A DNA stretch of 64,000 nucleotides from Bacteroides intestinalis (GCF_902364365.1 NZ_CABJDN010000002.1:66815-130814), one strand, 5' to 3'. Counted from the stretch's first letter, positions 1 to 8,506 are shown. Notes: generated from the sequence alone by a model not told the origin. Program-made: numbers and translations.

Positions 1-124
1 ATTACTTCGTTAATAATGTCTGGCAAAAATACACTCTTTCTTGAAATAAATGCAGAAAAACAATATTTTTTTTGAAATAATCCGCAAAAATTATACAAAA
101 AGGCGTCCTCTGGCGTTTTTTACC

Positions 125-132
125 TACTTTTG
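125..132 (+). promoter_or_regulatory. -7 promoter box (TACTTTTG), probably leaderless
   Basis: TACTTTTG fits the Bacteroides -7 consensus TAnnTTTG and ends 5 nt before the ATG of the gene at 138. No clear -33 TTTG is seen upstream. If this box is used, transcription starts at or next to the ATG. Confidence 0.5.
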
Positions 133-137
133 CAGGC

Positions 138-779
138 ATGAAACCCCTTACAGATACGGAATACATACACATGCTCATAGCTGAAGGTGAACACCAAAGG
201 CAGGATTTTAAGTTTGAAATTTCCGATGCCCGTAAGATCGCAAAAACGCTCTCCGCCTTTGCCAATACGGACGGCGGGCGATTGCTGATCGGGGTAAAAG
301 ATAACGGAAAGATCGCCGGAGTTCGCTCTGACGAGGAACAATATATGATAGAGGCGGCAGCGCAAATGTACTGTCAGCCGGAAGTGGATTATAACATGCA
401 GACCTTTCAGGCGGAAGGGCGCAGCGTGCTGGTAGTGCAGATTGAAGAAAGTCTGCAAAAACCTGTATATGCCAAGGATGAAACAGGAAAACCATTGGCA
501 TATCTGCGCATCAAAGATGAGAATATACTTGCCACACCGGTACATCTGCGTGTATGGCAGCAAAGTGGCAGTCCACGGGGAGAACTGATAACTTATACTG
601 AGCGCGAACAGTTGTTGCTTGACTTGTTGGAAGAAAATGATAGTCTATCGCTGAACAGGTATTGTAGGCTGGCACACCTTTCCCGACGTGCAGCGGAACA
701 TTTACTTGCCAAGTTCATCCGGTTTGATATTGTAGAACCGGTATTTGAAGGTCATAAGTTTCACTTCAGGTTAAAGTAA
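138..779 (+). CDS. AlbA_2 (Schlafen-type) domain protein, putative DNA-binding/transcriptional regulator
   Basis: The protein has 213 residues. Residues about 12-130 look like the AlbA_2/Schlafen AAA_4 fold: the segment EGEHQRQDFKFE, then LSAFANTDGGRLLIGVKDNG, is the usual nucleic-acid or nucleotide-binding signature of this family. The C-terminal 60 residues are helical and may form a winged helix (SLNRYCRLAHLSRRAAEHLL). Many family members are annotated as ATP-binding proteins or regulators; the true role is unknown. The ATG at 138 lies only 5 nt after a promoter box, so either the mRNA is leaderless or translation starts at a later Met (residue 12). The gene stands alone, with a repeat array downstream. 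Confidence 0.7.
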   Translation: MKPLTDTEYIHMLIAEGEHQRQDFKFEISDARKIAKTLSAFANTDGGRLLIGVKDNGKIAGVRSDEEQYMIEAAAQMYCQPEVDYNMQTFQAEGRSVLVVQIEESLQKPVYAKDETGKPLAYLRIKDENILATPVHLRVWQQSGSPRGELITYTEREQLLLDLLEENDSLSLNRYCRLAHLSRRAAEHLLAKFIRFDIVEPVFEGHKFHFRLK

Positions 780-867
780 ATGGTCATTCTTCAATCCAGA
801 CTTTTACTTTTTGGGTATGAGGAAAAAGTTGTTTACAGAAAAACAAAAGCCAAAAACAGTTGTTATT

Positions 868-955
868 TTAGGGTACCTCAGTATGATACTTAGGGTATCT
901 CAGTATGATACTTAGGGTATCTCAGTATGATACTTAGGGTACCTCAGTTGCAGTC
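868..955. repeat. 22-bp tandem hairpin array (array A, four units)
   Basis: Four head-to-tail 22-bp units start at 868, 890, 912 and 934. Units 2 and 3 are identical and read TTAGG then GTATC-N7-GATAC, so each forms a small hairpin with 5-bp arms and a 7-nt loop. Unit 1 has one arm mismatch and unit 4 is degenerate; a TTAG follows. The array fills the gap between the AlbA_2 gene and the symporter gene. The spacing is too short for CRISPR. Confidence 0.9.
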
Positions 956-1089
956 TTAGAACACCCCAACACAACACAATAATATTCAATCAGTTACAAA
1001 ATATATCTTTTGCGACCTTTATAATCAATAAATTCAGACAGAAGAACCGACAGTTTATCATTAAACAAATAAATATTAAACAATATAGC

Positions 1090-2481
1090 ATGAATATAAT
1101 CAATTCAATCAACGATATTCTCTGGACCTATATCCTTATCGCTCTGCTTTTGGGGTGTGCCTTTTGGTTCACCCTGAAAACCCGCTTCGTACAGTTCCGC
1201 ATGATAGGTGAAATGGTACGTTTACTGGGTGATTCGGCAATTACGAACGGAAAGCCGGGTGAAAAGCATATCTCTTCATTTCAGGCATTTGCCATCTCCA
1301 TTGCCAGCCGCGTAGGTACGGGCAATCTGGCGGGTGTGGCCACCGCCATCGCTGTAGGCGGACCGGGAGCTGTGTTCTGGATGTGGGTCATCGCCCTGTT
1401 TGGTGCTGCCAGTTCATTCGTAGAGTCCACACTGGCACAATTATATAAGGTGAGAGGCAAAGACTCTTTCATTGGCGGTCCCGCCTATTATATGCGGAAA
1501 GGATTGAAAAAACCGTGGATGGGTACTGTGTTTGCCGTACTCATTACGATAACTTTCGGCTTCGCTTTCAACTCCGTGCAAAGCAATACACTGTGTGCAG
1601 CTTTTGAACATGCGTTCGGTTTCGATCACGCCATTGTAGGAGGGCTTATTACCATAGCTACGCTGCTTATTATCTTTGGTGGTGTACAGCGCATTGCTAA
1701 AGTGAGCAGTATCATTGTCCCCATCATGGCATTGGGATATATTGCTTTGGCACTGATTATTGTAGCTATTAATATCACTGAACTTCCTGCCGTTATCAAA
1801 CTCATCGTCAGTCATGCCTTCGGCTGGCAACAGGCATTGGGTGGCGGCGTAGGCATTGCATTGATGCAGGGAATCAAGCGGGGGCTGTTCAGCAATGAAG
1901 CCGGTATGGGTTCCGCTCCCAATGTGGCAGCCACCGCACACGTCACACATCCCGTAAAGCAGGGGCTGATACAGACGTTGGGCGTCTTCACCGATACATT
2001 GATTATATGTACCTGCACCGCGTTCATTATACTTTTCAGCGGTGCGCCACTGGACGGCTCTACCAACGGGGTACAACTTACGCAACAAGCATTGACGAAC
2101 GAGATTGGTTCAGCAGGAAGCATTTTTGTTGCTATTGCTTTGTTCTTCTTCGCCTTCAGCAGCATTCTGGGTAATTATTATTATGGAGAAGCCAATGTAC
2201 GTTATCTTACCCGTAAGAAATGGATATTGAACATTTACCGTATCCTAGTAGGTGGTATGGTGCTGTTTGGTGCACTCGCTGCACTGGATGTGGCCTGGAG
2301 TCTGGCAGATGTCACCATGGGATTGATGGCGCTCTGCAACCTGATTGCCATCAGTCTGCTCGGTAAATACGCTTTCAAACTACTGGAAGACTACCGTGCA
2401 CAGAAACAAGCGGGTATCAAAGACCCTGTTTTCACAAAAGACCACCTCAAAGAGATAGAAAATGATGTGGAGTGCTGGTAG
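1090..2481 (+). CDS. Sodium:alanine symporter family (AGCS) transporter
   Basis: A 463-residue inner-membrane protein with about ten to eleven hydrophobic segments. The AGCS hallmarks are present: VGTGNLAGVATAIAVGGPGA followed by FWMW near residues 75-100, and SNEAGMGSAPN near 268. Family members import alanine, glycine or related amino acids with sodium. Length is normal for the family (about 450-500). The gene is monocistronic in appearance, with the 22-bp array about 135 nt upstream of the start. Substrate cannot be told from sequence alone. Confidence 0.93.
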   Translation: MNIINSINDILWTYILIALLLGCAFWFTLKTRFVQFRMIGEMVRLLGDSAITNGKPGEKHISSFQAFAISIASRVGTGNLAGVATAIAVGGPGAVFWMWVIALFGAASSFVESTLAQLYKVRGKDSFIGGPAYYMRKGLKKPWMGTVFAVLITITFGFAFNSVQSNTLCAAFEHAFGFDHAIVGGLITIATLLIIFGGVQRIAKVSSIIVPIMALGYIALALIIVAINITELPAVIKLIVSHAFGWQQALGGGVGIALMQGIKRGLFSNEAGMGSAPNVAATAHVTHPVKQGLIQTLGVFTDTLIICTCTAFIILFSGAPLDGSTNGVQLTQQALTNEIGSAGSIFVAIALFFFAFSSILGNYYYGEANVRYLTRKKWILNIYRILVGGMVLFGALAALDVAWSLADVTMGLMALCNLIAISLLGKYAFKLLEDYRAQKQAGIKDPVFTKDHLKEIENDVECW

Positions 2482-2536
2482 GAAATTTATGATTTATACG
2501 AATCAGTAGTTGAAACAGATTCATAACGGCACAATA

Positions 2537-2804
2537 ATGAGCTAAATGATAATTTATCGGGCTGAATTTTAAGCCTGAAAGGCTTGCATTATATAGCGTA
2601 GGGCATCGCCCTACGTAATATACATCCCCATTTTTGAGCCCTGAAAGGGCGAGATAAAGCGTGTATGCTTGATTGCGCCCTTTCAGGGCTTAAATAGAGA
2701 TATACATAATCACGTAGGGCGTTGCCCTACGCTATGTAATCTCAGGCTTTCAGCCTTATAAAATCCGCGTTCGTCCGCCTTGTCCGCGTATCAATTTAGC
2801 TCAT
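2537..2804. mobile_element. Palindrome-rich dispersed element, copy 1 (MITE/REP-like)
   Basis: The core 2543-2756 (214 bp) matches 42211-42424 closely and at the same length. It contains nested inverted repeats: AAGCCTGAAAGGCTT, a CGTAGGGC/GCCCTACG hairpin near each end, and a long-range pair AAGCCCTGAAAGGGCG / CGCCCTTTCAGGGCTT. The outer ends here are ATGAGCTAAAT (2537-2547) and ATTTAGCTCAT (2794-2804), perfect inverted repeats. The right part, 2763-2794, is a GCGGAC-type repeat also seen near 25.2 kb, suggesting a composite. No ORF is inside. The class is inferred; no transposase is in the window. Confidence 0.75.
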
Positions 2805-2859
2805 AACCATATAAGAAGGAGTTAATTTCAACTCCTGATTCACATGATTTATACAATTG

Positions 2860-2890
2860 TTGGTGTAAATCAACTTATTTCGTACTTTTG
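2860..2890 (+). promoter_or_regulatory. Promoter of the 2944 gene (TTG-N20-TACTTTTG)
   Basis: TTG at 2860-2862, a 20-nt spacer and TACTTTTG at 2883-2890 fit the Bacteroides -33/-7 promoter. The leader then carries a short hairpin AATTGCC/GGCAATT before the ATG at 2944. Confidence 0.65.
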
Positions 2891-2943
2891 CAACCGCAAT
2901 TGCCCCGGCAATTATAAATCATAAATCATAAAACATAAATCAG

Positions 2944-3570
2944 ATGGGTATATTTGCCAAACTATTTAAAAAGAATTCCGAGGGTACTTCCTCCAAAAAC
3001 GTGGAAGATTTCGTGTCACTGACACGCGTTTATTTCCAGTCCGTGATTGCCGCTAATCTGGGCATTACGAACATTCGTTTCGTACCGGATGTAGCCAACT
3101 TCAAACGCCTGTTCAAAATACCGACTCAAGGCGGACGATTGGGACAAGCCGAAAAGACAGCTTCACGCAAAATGCTGATGCAGGACTATGGGCTGAGTGA
3201 AAACTTCTTCAAGGAAATCGATACTTCCGTAAAGAAACATTGCCGCACGCAGAATGATGTGCAGGCATACTTGTTTATGTATCAAGGCTTCTCACAAGAC
3301 CTGATGATGTTGATGGGCAACTTGATGCAATGGAAGTTCCGCGTGCCCTCTGTTTTTAAAGGTGCACTGCGCAGTATGACCGAAAAGACCGTGCATGACG
3401 TCTGCACCAAAACCGTATGGAAAAAGGACGATGTACATAAGACGGCTATGGCGGTCCGCCAATATAAAGAGCGTCTGGGATACTCCGAGCAGTGGATGAC
3501 AGAATACGTGTACAACGTTGTGCTACTGGCTAAAAAAGAACCGAAAAGCAAAGCCACAGAAGAGAAATAA
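2944..3570 (+). CDS. Conserved hypothetical protein, cytoplasmic
   Basis: A 208-residue protein with no signal peptide and no membrane segment. It starts with a basic, Ser-rich stretch (MGIFAKLFKKNSEG), continues as a mostly alpha-helical body and ends in a charged lysine-rich tail. I recognise no catalytic motif or named domain. A good promoter lies about 55 nt upstream and a rho-independent terminator follows 70 nt after the stop, so it is a single-gene transcript. The N-terminal FAKLFKK could be an amphipathic membrane anchor, but this is speculation. Confidence 0.7.
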   Translation: MGIFAKLFKKNSEGTSSKNVEDFVSLTRVYFQSVIAANLGITNIRFVPDVANFKRLFKIPTQGGRLGQAEKTASRKMLMQDYGLSENFFKEIDTSVKKHCRTQNDVQAYLFMYQGFSQDLMMLMGNLMQWKFRVPSVFKGALRSMTEKTVHDVCTKTVWKKDDVHKTAMAVRQYKERLGYSEQWMTEYVYNVVLLAKKEPKSKATEEK

Positions 3571-3641
3571 GCCTGAAATATCTATCAGGTAAAAACTGTT
3601 ATCAAAAGAAAAAGTTTTCTAAAGAAATAATCAATAGAAAG

Positions 3642-3670
3642 GGCGAGAAATGATTTCCTCGCCTTTTTTT
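3642..3670 (+). terminator. Rho-independent terminator after the 2944 gene
   Basis: GGCGAG (3642-3647) pairs with CTCGCC (3658-3663), extended by AAA/TTT inside the loop, and a run of seven T follows. Confidence 0.85.
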
Positions 3671-3705
3671 GTTATTTTTATGCAACTTTTTAGCAGGCTT
3701 TGCCC

Positions 3706-3916
3706 GCTAAGCTACAGGCTACAAGCTACCAGTGACAAGCTGCTGCGCTGTGTAAACTCTAAAACTCTGATCAACAGAACTTTTAAGCTATCGAACTTCC
3801 GTACTATCGGAGCAAGCCATCAGGCTCTTCAGTCTATCAGGGCATCCCCCAAAAAGGCACGCGTCCCCTGTAGCTTCTAATTCGTTACTTGTAACTTGCA
3901 GCTTGTAACTCGTAGC
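3706..3916. repeat. AGCTACAAGCT-type imperfect inverted repeat
   Basis: The 380-bp gap before the KamA-like gene contains AGCTAC-AGG-CTACAAGCT at 3710-3727 and, in reverse orientation, a stretch at 3899-3916 whose complement reads AGCTACGAGTTACAAGCT. Further partial copies (GTGACAAGCTG, TTACTTGTAACTTGC) lie inside. No ORF of note is present; the function is unknown. Confidence 0.55.
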
Positions 3917-3950
3917 TATTTCAGTATTAATCATTAAAAAACAACTGCTT

Positions 3951-6044
3951 ATGAAACAAAAGAAAATGCTTGCACTCACTTTATCCCAGTTGAAGCAACT
4001 TTATCGAAATGAACTTCCCGAAATTGTACGCATCGCCGAACAGAGCGACGGTACGGAAAGCTTCAAGCAAGGCATTTCGGAATTCATTACTAGTCAGGCC
4101 GATACGGAAAGTGAAGTCGTCAGGCAAATTCGACTTCTGATTGAATATGACGGACAGGAAGTCCATGAACTTTCTACCGATGAACAAATAACTGTTTCTA
4201 CCCTGTCACTTCTATACTCGTTTCTTACCGGGAACCTGGAAGAAGATGTGGAAACAGATGTGTTCCTGGATATTTTCCAGCAATTCAAACGCTTACAGCA
4301 TCTTGCCACCCCACTCCCGGCCCCCCAACGCGTCAAAGCGTGGACCGAGCGTTGGCCCAGCGGACTGGATGAAGACGTGCAGCTGATCCGCGCCAAAAAC
4401 AAAGAGCGCATTCTGCATGCATTGATACAAAAGATAGAGCACCGTACCTCCGTTTCCCGCTTCCATTTTGAAGAGGGCATCAGCTACGAAGAGAAATACC
4501 GCCTCGTCAGCGAATGGTGGAACGACTTCCGTTTCCATCTGGCCATGGCAGCTAAGACTCCCACGGAACTAAACCGTTTCCTGGGCAATTCACTCTCTGC
4601 CGAAACCATGTATCTATTGTCTCGTGCCCGGAAGAAAGGAATGCCTTTCTTCGTTACACCTTACTACCTCCACTTGTTAAATCCCGGCAGCACAGGATAC
4701 AACGATGAGTCTCTGCGCAGCTACATCCTCTACTCCCCGCAACTGGTGGAAACTTACGGGCAAATCCGCGCCTGGGAACGTGAAGACGTAGTAGAAGCCG
4801 GAAAACCCAATGCGGCCGGCTGGCTCCTGCCCGACGGACACAATATCCACCGTCGTTATCCGGAAGTAGCCATCCTCATTCCCGACACCATGGGACGCGC
4901 TTGTGGCGGACTTTGTGCTTCCTGCCAGCGCATGTATGACTTCCAGAGCAAACGACTCAATTTCGAGTTTGACTCCCTGCGTCCTAAAGAAACATGGGAA
5001 AAGAAATTACGCCGTCTGATGACTTACTTCGAGGAAGATACCCAATTGCGTGACATCCTCATCACAGGTGGAGATGCCCTCATGAGTCAGAACAAGACAC
5101 TGAACACAATTCTGGAAGCCGTTTACCGCATGGCTACCCGCAAACGGAAAGCCAATCAGGAACGTCCGGAAGGAGAAAAGTATGCCGAATTACAGCGCAT
5201 CCGTCTCGGATCACGTTTGCCTGCTTATCTGCCAATGCGTATCAACAATGAATTGGTAGAAATTCTGCGGACTTTCAAGGAGAAAGCATCCGTCATCGGT
5301 ATCCGCCAGTTCATTATTCAAACGCACTTCCAAACACCACTGGAGGTTACTCCCGAGGCAAAGGAAGGTATTCGCAAATTATTATCGGCAGGCTGGCTGA
5401 TTACCAACCAACTTGTGTATAACGTAGCTGCCTCACGTCGGGGACATACCACCCGCCTACGCCAGGTACTTAATGAACTGGGAGTTGTCTGTTACTATAC
5501 ATTCTCCGTAAAAGGTTTCGAAGAAAACAATGCTGTCTTTACGCCAAACAGCCGTTCCATGCAGGAACAGCAAGAAGAAAAGCGTTTCGGCAAACTGAAT
5601 AAAGAAGATGCCTTCAACCTGTCCGCTTCACTCGAAACCGCACTTGATCCTGCGTCCTGCATCCGCCAATTCCTGAAAATACACCATCTTCCGTTCCTTG
5701 CTACGGACCGCAGCGTATTGAACCTGCCCGCCATCGGCAAGAGCATGACGTTCAATCTGGTGGGAATGACCGAAGACGGAAAGCGCATCCTTCGTTTCGA
5801 CCACGACGGAACACGCCGCCACAGCCCGATTATCAATCAGCTAGGACAGGTCTATATTGTAGAGAATAAGTCCATAGCCGCCTACCTGCGACAACTGCGC
5901 GCCATGGGAGAAGATGTGGAAGACTATGCAAGTATCTGGAATTATACGGAAGGCAAAACCGAATCACGGTTCAGCCTGTACGAATATCCGGACTTCCCTT
6001 TCCGCATCACAGAAAAAATGAGTAATCTGGAAATAGCAGAGTAA
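3951..6044 (+). CDS. KamA-family radical SAM protein (lysine 2,3-aminomutase-like)
   Basis: A 697-residue protein, much longer than classical lysine 2,3-aminomutase (about 415). The radical SAM iron-sulfur motif CxxxCxxC is at C318, C322 and C325 (CGGLCASC), followed by ITGGDALM typical of KamA enzymes. LPAIGKSMTF near residue 590 may replace the PLP-lysine segment GGGGK of KamA. The first 300 residues are a helical extension absent from clostridial KamA. Such long relatives are common in Bacteroidetes and their reaction is not certain; a PLP-dependent aminomutase is a guess. The start at 3951 is the first ATG after the repeat region. Single gene. Confidence 0.8.
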   Translation: MKQKKMLALTLSQLKQLYRNELPEIVRIAEQSDGTESFKQGISEFITSQADTESEVVRQIRLLIEYDGQEVHELSTDEQITVSTLSLLYSFLTGNLEEDVETDVFLDIFQQFKRLQHLATPLPAPQRVKAWTERWPSGLDEDVQLIRAKNKERILHALIQKIEHRTSVSRFHFEEGISYEEKYRLVSEWWNDFRFHLAMAAKTPTELNRFLGNSLSAETMYLLSRARKKGMPFFVTPYYLHLLNPGSTGYNDESLRSYILYSPQLVETYGQIRAWEREDVVEAGKPNAAGWLLPDGHNIHRRYPEVAILIPDTMGRACGGLCASCQRMYDFQSKRLNFEFDSLRPKETWEKKLRRLMTYFEEDTQLRDILITGGDALMSQNKTLNTILEAVYRMATRKRKANQERPEGEKYAELQRIRLGSRLPAYLPMRINNELVEILRTFKEKASVIGIRQFIIQTHFQTPLEVTPEAKEGIRKLLSAGWLITNQLVYNVAASRRGHTTRLRQVLNELGVVCYYTFSVKGFEENNAVFTPNSRSMQEQQEEKRFGKLNKEDAFNLSASLETALDPASCIRQFLKIHHLPFLATDRSVLNLPAIGKSMTFNLVGMTEDGKRILRFDHDGTRRHSPIINQLGQVYIVENKSIAAYLRQLRAMGEDVEDYASIWNYTEGKTESRFSLYEYPDFPFRITEKMSNLEIAE

Positions 6045-6061
6045 CTTCCGGAAATAATCTA

Positions 6062-6069
6062 TACTTTTG
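6062..6069 (+). promoter_or_regulatory. -7 box (TACTTTTG) upstream of the glycosylase gene
   Basis: TACTTTTG lies 83 nt before the ATG at 6153. The -33 element is poor. A terminator-like hairpin lies between this box and the gene. Confidence 0.4.
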
Positions 6070-6089
6070 CATAAGAAAATCACAGAGTC

Positions 6090-6134
6090 GTCTGAGAAGT
6101 CTGAATCATATTCCGGGCTTTTCAGACATTTTTT
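6090..6134 (+). terminator. Terminator or attenuator hairpin ahead of the glycosylase gene
   Basis: GTCTGAGAAG (6090-6099) pairs with CTTTTCAGAC (6118-6127), nine of ten positions, and a T-run follows. It may end the KamA-like transcript, or attenuate a transcript from the box at 6062. Confidence 0.55.
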
Positions 6135-6152
6135 ATCCTAAAAATAGTAAGT

Positions 6153-6728
6153 ATGGAAATCGAACGGCACCCTTTAGAACCCTTTCTTCCCGCTAACGCC
6201 CGTTTGCTGATGCTGGGAAGCTTTCCACCTCAAAAGAAAAGGTGGTCGATGGAGTTTTATTATCCGAACTGGAACAATGATATGTGGCGGATTGTAGGAC
6301 TCCTGTTCTTCAATGATAAGAACCATTTTCTGAACGAAGCGGCAAAAGCTTTCGACAAAGATCGCATTATCCCTTTCCTGCAAGAAAAAGGCATTGCCCT
6401 ATTTGACACAGCTACCGCCATACGACGGTTGCAAGACAATGCATCCGACAAATTTCTGGAAGTTGTAGAACCTACGGATATCGAGGGGATGCTCCGCCGC
6501 TTACCGGAATGTAAAGCTATAGTTACTACAGGTGAGAAAGCAACAGAAACTTTATGCGAACAGTTCTCTCTTAAAAAGCCGAAAGTGGGAGATTTTACAG
6601 AGTTTATTTTCGATGGCAGACCTATGCGACTCTATCGGATGCCCTCTTCTTCGCGTGCTTATCCGCTTGCCTTGGAAAAAAAAGCAGCGGCCTACCGCAT
6701 TATGTATCAGGACTTACAGATGTTATAA
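6153..6728 (+). CDS. Uracil-DNA glycosylase family protein (Mug/TDG-like)
   Basis: A 191-residue cytoplasmic protein. The uracil-DNA glycosylase superfamily shows as LMLGSFPPQKKRW near residue 19 (motif 1, the counterpart of GINPG in Mug) and RMPSSSRAYP near 163 (motif 2). Central ITALFDTATA-like and AIVTTGEKATE segments fit the alpha/beta fold. The likely role is base-excision repair, removing uracil or thymine opposite G; the exact substrate is uncertain. The gene sits between the KamA-like gene and tRNA-Trp on the same strand. Confidence 0.8.
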   Translation: MEIERHPLEPFLPANARLLMLGSFPPQKKRWSMEFYYPNWNNDMWRIVGLLFFNDKNHFLNEAAKAFDKDRIIPFLQEKGIALFDTATAIRRLQDNASDKFLEVVEPTDIEGMLRRLPECKAIVTTGEKATETLCEQFSLKKPKVGDFTEFIFDGRPMRLYRMPSSSRAYPLALEKKAAAYRIMYQDLQML

Positions 6729-6762
6729 GACGAGAGAGCGTTAAAATAATCGCTCATCCCTC

Positions 6763-6792
6763 TTGCATATTTGAAAGTTTACATTACCTTTG
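6763..6792 (+). promoter_or_regulatory. Promoter of tRNA-Trp (TTG-N19-TACCTTTG)
   Basis: TTG at 6763-6765, a 19-nt spacer and TACCTTTG at 6785-6792, twelve nt before the mature tRNA end. Confidence 0.7.
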
Positions 6793-6803
6793 CAGCCGCA
6801 AAC

Positions 6804-6876
6804 ACGGGAGTAGCTCAGTTGGTAGAGCACTGGTCTCCAAAACCAGGTGTCGGGAGTTCGAGCCTCTCCTCCCGTG
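6804..6876 (+). tRNA. tRNA-Trp (anticodon CCA)
   Basis: A 73-nt cloverleaf. The acceptor stem ACGGGAG pairs with CTCCCGT. The D arm is GCTC/GAGC. The anticodon stem CTGGT/ACCAG closes the 7-nt loop CTCCAAA with anticodon CCA. The T arm is GGGAG-TTCGAGC-CTCTC with one G-U pair, and G is the discriminator base. The 3' CCA is not encoded. It has its own promoter and terminator. Confidence 0.97.
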
Positions 6877-6886
6877 CAAGATGAAA

Positions 6887-6922
6887 ATAGCTGCAAGTAA
6901 AAACTTGCAGCTATTTTTGTTT
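6887..6922 (+). terminator. Rho-independent terminator after tRNA-Trp
   Basis: A perfect 12-bp stem, ATAGCTGCAAGT (6887-6898) against ACTTGCAGCTAT (6903-6914), with a 4-nt loop and a T-run. It starts only 11 nt after the tRNA. Confidence 0.92.
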
Positions 6923-6955
6923 ACTCCCCCGTCATAAACGAGTATTCAAAGCCTG

Positions 6956-8404
6956 TCATTTCAAATCTACAGTCTGAGTAAAGCTCTGACCGAAACGATT
7001 CGTTGCTACAATCTTCACTGATTTAGCCTTATCCGTAGGACGTACCCGGAATAAGTGCGATGTATGATACCCTGTAGCCTTTCCTTCCTTCATTGTAATA
7101 TAATCCTGATCCTCATCGTCAAAAGTCTCCATTACGCCCGGTTTCTCAACACCGTCTTCATAGTAGGATAACTTCCATGCCGGATCATAATCCCAGACAT
7201 TAACCACCAGATACTTAGGCTGGCTCTGAAACTCACCCGGCTTATACACACGAAACTGATAATCGAATGGACGACCGGTAGCCTTATACTGCCAGGAAAT
7301 GTCATCACCAGTCATATTTACCACCAGATAACCATTGGGAGCACCACAACGATTTACCTGTCCTGCCCACCAGGCACCACAAGCTGCACCAATATTATGC
7401 TCATAAATAACGGGAGTCACAATGCGGTTTTCATAGAAATGAGTATGACCGACAAAGATATGCGTATTATAATCTTTTAGTATCTCAAAAAGTTGTTCGG
7501 CATTACGAGCATTGGCTCCTCCTCTACCCGTACTGTTAGCCGTAGGAGCATGAAGATTCAATAGTACGGTAGTACTCGGCTTCACATAGCTCAGATCCTT
7601 TTTCAACCATTCCAATTGTTCAGGGGTAAACTGCTCCGTATATTTCTTCTTACCTTTATAGTCTATGTCCTTCATCGAAATGATATGTACTTTCCCTACA
7701 TTAAAAGAATAATCCGTCGGTCCAAAATGGTCACCGAACACCAATTCTCCGTATTCCTCCTTATTCGTAGCAAGGTTCAATGCCGCATATTGCTGATCAA
7801 AGTCGTGATTACCAATCACATGATACATAGTTAAGTCCAAACCAGAGATAACCTTCTTATACGAATCATATAAAGGCATAACATCCCAGACGATATCTCC
7901 CAGAACCATTCCATAAACTTCCTGCGAAGACAAATGCTTCAATGTTTCCTTCAAATCAACCACAGTTTCCGAAGCAAAGCGATCCAACTGTTCCTCATTT
8001 CTTGCCTGCGGATCAGAGATAGCTATAAAGGTAAAATCCTGAACCGGCTGTTCCCTCTTCACCAAGCTGAAATCACAACGATTCTTTTTCTTTTTTGCAT
8101 CAATCCGGGCATAATAGCCAACAGGTAATGCGTTCTCTACATTAGTTTTGTAGTCTGCCGGAACAGAAAGATAAACGAATTTAGACTGTGCGGGATCAGA
8201 TACCAACTGATAACGCCCTTTATCATCAGTCTGCGTAAAATTAACGCCATCTGTCACAACAACACCTGCGACAGGTTGTTTCTGCGTATCTGTCACCACA
8301 CCGCTTACGGCAATCTCTTTTTTAACGGGTTGATCTGCTGCATACCCTCCTGCTGCAAACAAATTCAGCAAAAGCAGCAAGGATAAAGAATGAATTGATT
8401 TCAT
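6956..8404 (-). CDS. Secreted calcineurin-like phosphoesterase with N- and C-terminal beta domains
   Basis: A 482-residue protein with a signal peptide (about residues 1-22, ending AAGGYAA). Residues 30-110 form a carboxypeptidase-regulatory-like beta-sandwich (VVTDTQKQPVAGVVVTD). The metallophosphatase core follows with the metal-binding motifs ISDPQ, GDIVWD, GNHDFD and GHTHFYEN. The last 150 residues are the family's C-terminal domain. It probably acts as a periplasmic or surface phosphoesterase; the substrate is unknown. It is convergent with tRNA-Trp and separated from queE by about 100 nt, so it is likely transcribed alone. Confidence 0.9.
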   Translation of the reverse strand: MKSIHSLSLLLLLNLFAAGGYAADQPVKKEIAVSGVVTDTQKQPVAGVVVTDGVNFTQTDDKGRYQLVSDPAQSKFVYLSVPADYKTNVENALPVGYYARIDAKKKKNRCDFSLVKREQPVQDFTFIAISDPQARNEEQLDRFASETVVDLKETLKHLSSQEVYGMVLGDIVWDVMPLYDSYKKVISGLDLTMYHVIGNHDFDQQYAALNLATNKEEYGELVFGDHFGPTDYSFNVGKVHIISMKDIDYKGKKKYTEQFTPEQLEWLKKDLSYVKPSTTVLLNLHAPTANSTGRGGANARNAEQLFEILKDYNTHIFVGHTHFYENRIVTPVIYEHNIGAACGAWWAGQVNRCGAPNGYLVVNMTGDDISWQYKATGRPFDYQFRVYKPGEFQSQPKYLVVNVWDYDPAWKLSYYEDGVEKPGVMETFDDEDQDYITMKEGKATGYHTSHLFRVRPTDKAKSVKIVATNRFGQSFTQTVDLK

Positions 8405-8506
8405 GTTTCTTCTCTTTTTAGAATTTTAATTTCACGGCAAAGTAAGCCCTAAAAAGCAAAAGAAAGATGTCATTCACGTTACATTCCTATAACACTGCCC
8501 GATTCA

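Noticed and set aside
868..955. CRISPR array
   Set aside because: The unit is 22 bp with no room for unique spacers and no cas genes are present; it is a plain tandem repeat.
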